The position numbers and the translations under genes were made by a program. Under the pieces are notes generated by a model. The model was not told the DNA's origin. It was given only the letters and a program-made list of their open reading frames with translations, and made no database searches. Source: Vitrella brassicaformis (Eukaryota > Sar > Vitrellaceae). From it: a DNA stretch of 37,639 nucleotides. Shown one piece after another: positions 31,443 to 37,639 of the stretch (position 1 is its first letter; every line of letters starts with the position of its first letter). The stretch is taken from contig CDMY01000639.1 in NCBI GenBank assembly GCA_001179505.1, positions 1 to 37,639 on the forward strand, written 5' to 3'.

Positions 31443-31540
31443 CGGAAAGCCAGCTCTGCATGCGCAGTGCAGAAAGCCAGCTTTCGAAGCGGAAAGCCAG
31501 CTTTCCAGGCGGAAAGCCAGCCTTCCGCCGGAAAGCTGGC
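31443..31540. repeat. Five GGAAAGCCAGC units, self-complementary
   Basis: Units begin near 31444, 31472, 31491, 31511 and 31530, the middle ones 19-20 bases apart. The best unit GGAAAGCCAGCTTTCC is itself a near-palindrome (GGAAAGC, two bases, GCTTTCC). Confidence 0.88.
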
Positions 31541-31879
31541 GAGAAACGGCGGTTCCGGGCAAGGCAGAAGACAAGCAAATCATGAAGCAAACGCGCTTCA
31601 ATGAACGATAAGACACAAGTCGCTCACCACGTCGCGTGATCGCTTGATGAGCGATTCTCTCTTTTGATCGTTGAGAGACAGCTGTGTCCGGATTGTGTAG
31701 CGTAGCTAAGGATGCCGATTCCAGGCGCTGCGCACGCGAGGACATGGCGGACGCAGTGGTGAAAACACCCAACCAAGCAATGCATTCGTCTCTCACCGAT
31801 CGCGAGTCTCGGATATATACACAGTAGAGGGGAGGAGGGTAGATAGAGGGTAGACAGACATCCACGCGTTGGCCCGATG

Positions 31880-31946
31880 TAGCTTCGCTCTTGTGTGTGC
31901 ACACACAAGAGCGAAGCTATGTGCACACACAAGAGCGAAGCTATGT
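31880..31946. repeat. 40-bp perfect palindrome plus 24-bp tandem copy of its right arm
   Basis: Two 20-base halves (31880-31899 and 31900-31919) are exact complements with no spacer, reading TAGCTTCGCTCTTGTGTGTG and its reverse complement. The right part is then repeated directly: 31899-31922 and 31923-31946 are the same 24-base unit. Confidence 0.96.
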
Positions 31947-32175
31947 CTGTTCCACTATGTTACATGTCTTGTTGACCTGCTTTGCTGCTGTCGGTACCCT
32001 CCTGTAGCCAGCCCTCGTGGCTCGCCGCCTTCAGTAACCTAAGAGAGCGGTCCGTAGATGCCTCAGCTGCTGTCCACCGTCATTCCATGTATGGGTGCGA
32101 GAGCCCTTGGATGTCTCCGAATGTCTGATTCATCGGGGAGACGAAAGTCGCCTTAGTGGCCAATAGCTCAATCAG

Positions 32176-32445
32176 TCAACTACTAATCGTCCTCTGCGCG
32201 CAACGACTGCTCCCTTTCCTCTTCTGTCCTCCCCTCGTGCGCATAGCCACACACTCGTCCTCCAACACGGCCTGGGCTTTTGCCGCCTCAGCGGCGAGCT
32301 CTAACGAACGCACCTGCTCCCCCGCCCACTCTCTAAACTCAACAGCCATGTCAAGAGCCCTATCTACATCATCTCTGTCAGCTGACAACACTGGGAATTG
32401 CTTGTTGAATCTGAGTACCCCATCGTGCGACCTGGCAGGTAACGT
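32176..32445 (-). CDS. Candidate last exon of an unidentified minus-strand gene
   Basis: The minus strand reads SHDGVLRFNKQFPVLSADRD, DVDRALDMAVEFREWAGEQV and then an Ala/Glu helix, ending in a basic tail and stop at 32176. The helical, charged, coiled-coil-like sequence and good acceptors near 32434 and 32445 make coding likely. The upstream exon may lie in or beyond the 30-bp minisatellite, with a possible donor GTAGAC near 32566, but I could not prove the join. Confidence 0.4.
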   Translation of the reverse strand, partial: TLPARSHDGVLRFNKQFPVLSADRDDVDRALDMAVEFREWAGEQVRSLELAAEAAKAQAVLEDECVAMRTRGGQKRKGSSRCAQRTISS

Positions 32446-32600
32446 AAACCCTCGAGATACTCATACGTCTCTGTGTGTCTGTGTGTTAGGTTGTTCGTGG
32501 GATGTGTGCGCGGTGTTCAGGTTTCTGTCTGCCCCCTTCCCCCCCTGGTGTTCAGGTTTCTGTCTACCCCTTTCCCCCCTCCCCCTCCCCCTTCGGCAGC

Positions 32601-32960
32601 AGGGGCGTCGGAGACGGCGGGTCCAGCAGGAGGGACGTCGAAGATGGCGTATCCAGCAGCAGACGCGTCGAAGATGGCGGGTCCAGCCGCAGGGGCGTCG
32701 AAGATGGCGGATCCAGCAGGAGAGGCGTCGGAGACGGCGGATCCACCCGCAGAGGCGTCGGAGACGGCGGATCCAGCCGCAGAGGCGGCGGAGACGGCGG
32801 GTCCAGCCGCAGAGGCGGCGGAGATGGCGTATCCAGCAGCAGAGGCGTCGAAGATGGCGGGTCCAGCCGCAGGGGCGTCGAAGATGGCAGATCCAGCAGG
32901 AGAGGCGTCGGAGACGGCGGATCCAGCAGCAGAGGCGGCGGAGACGGCGGGTCCAGTCGT
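32601..32960. repeat. 30-bp minisatellite, 12 units
   Basis: Twelve consecutive units, each exactly 30 bases, start every 30 bases from 32601. Consensus is close to GAGGCGTCGGAGACGGCGGA followed by TCCAGCAGCA. Variants recur in order, with units 5, 9, 10 and 11 resembling earlier ones, which suggests block duplication. All six frames are largely open. The plus frame gives ten-residue Ala-Ser-[EK]-[TM]-Ala-[GDY]-Pro-Ala repeats. The minus frame gives Ala/Ser/Gly-rich ones starting at a real ATG (32966). Confidence 0.95.
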
Positions 32961-33661
32961 GTTCATCAGCGAATGAATGGGTGAATGAGTGAATGAGTGG
33001 TGTGCGTGTGTGCGGGGAGGTTTGCCCCAGTCGCTTTGTAGTGATCCGGGGAGGTTTGCCCCAGTCTTTTCGGGTGGTCTGAGGGTTTTCCCGGGTCTAT
33101 TGATGTGTGTCGTTACCTGCTTCCGATGCGGCTCTCCTCACTGCATGCACCGCTCTTCTTCCTTGCGCCGTTGCCCGCTCTTCTCAGAGGGTGGCCGTCG
33201 AGCCGTGGGTCGTTGGGGCGGCGCCGGCGGCACCAGGAGGGCCAACAACTTGAATGCCGTCCTTCTTCTCGCCTCTGGGGGGGCGTCTGGGGTCAAATCG
33301 CATATCATCCTGACCGGCAAGACGAGGCTAGGGTGGTCCTGGGGTCCGCAGGGCGTCAAGTGGCCTTGCAGTGGACAAAACCGGCGTCTGATACTGCAAG
33401 CTCAAAATGGCTCACAACAGGCAGAAAGGCACAAGAGCGGGGACGCAATCACAGAAACACAAGCGCATCACACCTATCAATCTGCTGTCTGATTATCACG
33501 CGCACCTCGATGGCTGGACGAGGTTCCTCTGTGCATGTGGAGCGTGGATGGGTGATTCCTGTTGCGTGTCGTTCGTTTGATTGTGCGCGAGACACCGGAC
33601 CAGGCTTTCGGGCCACTTAGGACATTCCGTGAAAGCGCCCTCCCGATGGCAAGGCGAGAAA
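32961..33661. other. No supported gene upstream of fibrillin
   Basis: Contains two copies of GGGGAGGTTTGCCCCAGTC (about 33015 and 33049), and a box near 33449 shared with 27733. The plus frame 33105-33620 is open but unrecognised. The last part should hold the fibrillin promoter. Confidence 0.5.
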
Positions 33662-35955
33662 ATGACTTTGTTGACTTTCCTCGTTGTCAGCAGCAGCAGC
33701 TTCACCCTCAAGGCCATTTCCTCGCACACGGTATTGGCGTTCCTGCAGCCGCAGCACCGCCATGGTCCATTCGGGTATCGAGCAGGTCTCGCCCTCACCC
33801 GCCGATGCGGTCGACTTCCCCCCCTCGTGGAAGGACATGGGCAGGTCCTAGATGATATCGGCTACGAGAAGGAGATGGAGCTGCGTCGAGCCTTTCGTCG
33901 CCTCGCCGACCGCCAGGGTTTGATGGATCTGACTGGTTTCTACAGCTTCAATGACTTTGCGGAGATGGTGAGCAGCGGTGACCTGGAGAGGCAGGAGCTG
34001 CGGGAGGTGTGGGATGGGCAGAAGAAAGTGGTAGGGGACAAGATCGATGTGGATGGATTCGTCATGGCGTATCGGCAGATCAGCAGCCTGTTCGAGGATG
34101 TGGAGATGGAGGAGCACACGCCGGCGCCACTCAGTGCTGAAGAGAGCGAATGGAGGGGCATCTTCATCGGTCTCAGCGGCTCAGCAGACGGCGCTCTTCT
34201 CTTTGACAAGTTTGTTCAGTTCGCCTCGGACAGGCCGCTGCCAGCGCTGGAGAGTTTGTGGCTTCGTCATGTCGGTGGCCGGTCTCTTGCGGCCTCTCTC
34301 CCTCAGTTTCTTTCCCTCATGGCTTCCTTGCCCGCAGTGTCAGTGTCAGCACGAGGGCCAATCGAACTGCGAGAGCCGGTGGAGGAGGAGTCGGTGAGAG
34401 AGTTAGCTCAGGCGCCTGTAGGGACTGTCTCGCCCTCCAACGAGTTGCTTGATAATGTGCCTGGCGGGGCGAGGGAAGAGTTCGCGAATGCAGCAAAAGG
34501 GGCGAGGGAGATCACATTTGATGCATTCACCCAAGTGCCGAGGGTACGAAGAATGGTTGACGTCGGAGGTGAGGAAGAACTGGCACTCACGTCAAGAATG
34601 CGACTGTGTCTCCCTGCTGTCTTGTTCGCTGATAGACATTGACGAGGTAGAGTTGTGGAGCCTGTGGAGCCGCTCGACAGACAACAGGCCCTCAGCTACT
34701 GTGAGCCAGTACGCCGCCACCATCCGACGTCTCGACCAGCTCTTCGAAGAAGAGGTCGCGGAGGGACCTCCCTCAAAGAAGTTGCCGTCACCGTCCTCCG
34801 CCCCTCCTTCCATCGACTTGTCGGCCACTACGAGCGCCGCGAGTGAGTCATCTCTTGTACCTGCTCCGTCATGGATCCCTGGAATGCCCAACAGAGGAGG
34901 TGGTGGAGAGGGGACAGTCGTCAGCAAGATGAGAGTGGCCCTTGGGAAGAGGCGGGGAGGCGACGAAGAGGGGGTCAAGGGTGAACAGGCGGCTGTGTCC
35001 CTTGGTGTTGCACCTAAGGAGTCTTTGATGGCATTGCTAAGACAGGTAGGGTGGTAGAGGCAGGTTGGACAGACGGACAGACGAATGTGTGAGGTGATGA
35101 TTGTTCTATCAGGTGACAGACAACGGCCTTTCTTGTCCTGCTTATGTGGACAAGAACATAAGAACGCTGGCTCAGCAGCTCAACCAGATGCCAGAGAACT
35201 TCATATGCAGGGTATGAGCGGATTTTTCTTGCCTGTATTCTTATATCATGACATTGCCTCCCGCGCAGGGACGCAAGGCACTGCTAAAGACCCTTGCAGG
35301 TGGTTGGAAGCTCGATTACACGTCATCTGATACCGTCAGGTTCAACAAGGGGCTATCAGGTGCTGCACACGAGGGAACCACAATGAACCAAATCACACTG
35401 GCTCATGTCTGCAGGTTTGGCCAAGACGATTCCTGGTTCGATTTTCATGAAGCTCGAGCAGCAGCTGTTGACTGACAGCATCCTGTCTGATTTCGAGTAC
35501 ACCGAAAGGATTGGCAGTGTCGATGTGACACTCACGGGCGTGTGGGACGTGCGACTTCGTAGGCAATGAAACTGACCGGAAAACGTGCGCAGCATCGCAG
35601 CGGTCTCTCTTGTGTGGTGCACTTGCAGGGACGTCTCAGTTCACGAACAAACCTGTCTTCATGTGAGCTCCAGGAACCGAGGACGAACTCAAACGACCGC
35701 GCTGCATCTCTGTATCAGGTTTGAGCAGACGTTCGAAAAGGCCTCTTACGGTTTTGTGAACTCGAAGTGCACGACGTGGCCATCACTGAGGCCATATGCA
35801 GGGATGGAGGTGAGAAAAGATAAAATCGACGGAGTGCCTCCATTAGGCTGTGTTGGTTTGCTGTGTGTATGCAGTTGGTGTACGTTGATGCTGACCTCCA
35901 GATAGTGCGTGGGAATGCCGAGACGAGTTTGTTCGTCTTCTCGCGGATCATGTAA
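33662..35955 (+). CDS. Plastid lipid-associated protein (PAP/fibrillin) with EF-hand-like region, 8 exons
   Basis: Fibrillins bind lipids and prenylquinones in plastoglobules and thylakoids. Exons 33662-34568, 34636-35045, 35113-35211, 35269-35359, 35415-35558, 35629-35662, 35719-35809 and 35875-35955 join in phase to 618 residues. The start MTLLTFLVVSSSSF opens a signal peptide that should be cut before Phe at VLA/FLQPQ, followed by a basic, hydroxyl-rich segment. That is the bipartite leader of a complex red-lineage plastid. Residues ~66-145 (LRRAFRRLADRQGLM, GDKIDVDGFVMAYRQI) look like a degenerate EF-hand pair. A Ser/Pro/Gly-rich linker follows. The PAP domain occupies about 440-618: GGWKLDYTSSDTVRF, IGSVDVTLTGVWDVRL, then LVYVDADLQIVRGNAETSLF, which is the family's C-terminal signature. 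The EF-hand-like addition is less usual. Convergent with QCR9, about 370 bases apart. Confidence 0.92.
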
Positions 35956-36326
35956 CCAAATGGTTACCCAGTGGGGGGGAGGGATTGTGTGATTCAGGAC
36001 AGTTGCGCGTCTGATCATGTCCTGCATCAGGCGTGCCATATCATAGCATATGTGTAACGGCACTGCATGAGAGAAGTCTCACACAAAACAACATCAGTCT
36101 CCCTCATCTACGCGCACATGACACTACAACGATCCTGCTTATCTACTGTAAGACAGCTCTCACCACCACCTCCCCCCTTCAACCAATTGACTCCCCCCTT
36201 CAACCAACTGACTGACATACGCAGTCCCCACACAATGTCCACGTGTCAGGCCATGCACACGGCTATCGACGACACCGACGACGTAGATGACGCCATCGGG
36301 GCGAGCCGCGGACAAAATACGACGGG
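35956..36326. other. Convergent 3' intergenic segment
   Basis: Between the stops of fibrillin and the QCR9-like gene. It contains a short direct repeat CCCCCTTCAACCAACTGACT-like (36173 and 36190). No gene or clear hairpin terminator; eukaryotic poly(A) sites are not recognisable here. Confidence 0.5.
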
Positions 36327-36956
36327 CTACAGGTCCGGGGTCAGCATTCTGAAGTTCTGAGTAATGTGAGGGGCAGGGAAGGACAAAAGTGAGACAACAA
36401 GAGGGGGAGAGGGAAGGGCAACAATCCCACCTGGTAAGGAGCCGTGGAAGGGGTCCAGCCGTCCCACTCAGGCTCAGGATAGTTGTAGGGGTTGTCGCGA
36501 TACAGCTTCTGGTCATGCAACACACAAGGAGGAATACAGCCCGACTGCCCGATCGGAGGGTAGTTGATGTTGTTTGCGGCTTACCCCCTTGTTGCAGTAG
36601 CACCAGAGGGCGTTCCATGCCTCGTTCCAGTACCACGTGCCCAAGCAGCTGCCGACCGCTACAAACAGCCAGAAACGGGGAGTGTCCTTCAAAAACAGCT
36701 CATAGAGCCTGCGCAAACAGACACGGCAACCAGCAGCATGCCAAGGGTGTCTGAGATGTTGCTTTCCTTTGCCCCACACCTACTGCAGCTTGTTGAAGGC
36801 TCTGAAGAACCAGTCCATGCTGTCCTTGCCGACACGTGAGCTGTTCAGAGCCGCTTTGGCCCAGTGAGGGTCAGACTGGCGGTAGACGGAGCCGAAGTGC
36901 CCCAGTGTTTCGCCGTAGAATTTCTCCAGTGGCCCGCCCAGCAGAGTATGGTACAT
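36327..36956 (-). CDS. QCR9: QCR9-like subunit of mitochondrial complex III, 4 exons
   Basis: Exons 36956-36784, 36708-36585, 36508-36431 and 36356-36327 join in phase to 134 residues. The recognisable part crosses exons 2-3. LYELFLKDTPRFWLFVAVGS continues as a transmembrane helix through WNEAWNALW and CNKG, then KLYRDN. This parallels the L-[YF]-x-x-F-x-[KR]-[RT] start, single helix, NxG and KL[WY] end of QCR9/UQCRX, a small single-helix subunit of the cytochrome bc1 complex in the inner membrane. The N-terminal 57 residues (MYHTLLGGPLEKFYGETL) and the Pro/Tyr-rich tail (NPYNYPEPEWDGW) are longer than in yeast or animals, where the protein is only about 60 residues. Extended versions are plausible in alveolates. 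The function rests on one helix and its flanks, so it is likely but not certain. Divergent from the gene at 37218. Confidence 0.72.
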
Positions 36957-37217
36957 ACTCGCCAGGCTCGACCACCCGGTGAGGGTTGCCGGTCTCGGCA
37001 CTCGATGGAAACGCGAAAGGCGCATTTTCCCTCGCCCTTCAATGGTTTTACGAGATACCCTAGGCGGCCCAACATTCGCCGTGAGGCCCCATCTTTGCAC
37101 TGATCGATTTGTCGTCTTGCGTTCGCAGGATATCGACTGAAGAGCTCATCGGCATTGTTTCTGTTTACAAGGTGGAGATGAAGCCGACACAACCGTACGC
37201 AAGTATGGGCTGTCAAG

Positions 37218-37639
37218 ATGCAGCTGCAGCAGGAGAAGGGCCTTCTCGCCACAAAACAAACAGTCATCCATCAGTCGACCACGGTGGAGGACAACCGTAC
37301 ACCGGCTCATTACAATGTCCAGGAGGACGCGACTCTGCACTTGGATCTTCCGTGAGGACACAAACAAGTCGTGCACTCATATTATGCCCGAGTGTCCTTT
37401 CTGTCTGTTACTGTATGGCTTGCAGTGTGCACACCAGTGGCCGTTACGGTTTCGGGCCGAGCACCGGTGTGTCGGCAGAGGAGCTGTCAATGCTGACAGA
37501 AATGGATGGAAGTAATGCGGCACTGGTCGAAGCCTGGCATGGCAAAGAGCACGTGCTTCAGCTGGTTGGCGAGGTGACAGAGGCCTTTAATGAGCCACCA
37601 TACTTACAACATCCTGCTCACCAAGCTCCGCAAGATCTG
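37218..37639 (+). CDS. Unidentified gene, 5' part, runs off window
   Basis: ATG at 37218 starts MQLQQEKGLLATKQTVIHQ. Exon 1 ends at 37351 with the donor GTGAGG in phase 2. The second exon starts at 37424 after a good acceptor or at 37438. Both keep the frame and differ by five residues. It codes GRYGFGPSTGVSAEELSML, EMDGSNAALVEAWHGKEHVL and on to the window end. No signal peptide and no family recognised. The 260 bases to the QCR9 start are a shared divergent promoter space. Confidence 0.6.

Larger units (their letters stand above)
31249..32175. other. No gene; repeats and palindrome
   Basis: Holds the GGAAAGCCAGC array and the 40-bp palindrome, listed separately. Minus-strand frames at 31425-31932 overlap each other and show no domain. 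Confidence 0.5.

Noticed and set aside
32156-32992. 278-codon plus-strand ORF rich in Arg over the minisatellite
   Set aside because: It is one of several frames opened by the 30-bp repeat; the segment before the repeat reads better as coding on the minus strand.
1-37639. tRNA or rRNA genes
   Set aside because: I looked for T-loop-like GGTTCRA motifs with a foldable cloverleaf and for conserved rRNA segments and found none; a covariance search would be needed to exclude them.

Overview
This looks like a stretch of nuclear genome from an intron-rich photosynthetic protist. The genes are densely interrupted by short GT-AG introns (about 37-110 bases, a few longer). Several exons are tiny (14, 19, 22 and 34 bases). 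Base composition is about 50% GC and microsatellites are everywhere. One gene encodes a plastid lipid-associated (fibrillin) protein whose N-terminus looks like a bipartite leader for a complex red-lineage plastid. A chromerid alveolate such as Vitrella is my best guess, from gene style only; the sequence alone does not prove it. There is one run of 300 Ns (11036-11335).

Layout. 171-3373 (+): an AGFG-type ArfGAP, 14 exons. 3494-5660 (-): exostosin-type GT47 glycosyltransferase, copy A. 5700-8470: no supported gene; microsatellites and a 90-bp tandem duplication. 8479-10312 (-): two-exon membrane-anchored glycosyltransferase with a DAD motif (GT34/GT77-like). 10473-13100 (+): tandem duplication of a small cysteine-rich secreted-protein gene; copy 1 is cut by the gap, copy 2 is complete. 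13935-15055 (+): frameshifted C-terminal part of a non-LTR-type reverse transcriptase. 16111-17712 (+): complete GT8 glycosyltransferase, 8 exons. 17713-20520: repeats, including a degenerate ~29-bp array. 20523-22349 (+): poorly resolved candidate gene. 22350-24430: microsatellites. 24435-26632 (-): GT47 copy B, same 7-exon structure as copy A. 26775-27575 (+) and about 28190-28480 (-): two more retroelement C-terminal fragments. 29493-31248 (-): 8-exon gene for an unrecognised protein with an N-terminal signal/anchor. 31249-33660: palindrome, self-complementary repeats and a 12-unit 30-bp minisatellite. 33662-35955 (+): plastid fibrillin with an EF-hand-like region, 8 exons. 36327-36956 (-): QCR9-like subunit of mitochondrial complex III, 4 exons. 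37218-end (+): start of a gene that runs off the window.

For eight multi-exon models I chained exons by hand. In each, every junction is GT-AG, the phases agree and the summed coding length divides by three, which is the main internal check. The four glycosyltransferases (two GT47, one GT8, one GT34/77-like) fall within 24 kb and all carry N-terminal signal or anchor segments, so the neighbourhood may supply Golgi enzymes for wall or glycoprotein glycans. The fibrillin and QCR9 genes are ordinary plastid and mitochondrial housekeeping. Much of the rest is repeat turnover: tandem duplication, inverted fragments of exons, palindromes and decayed retroelement ends.
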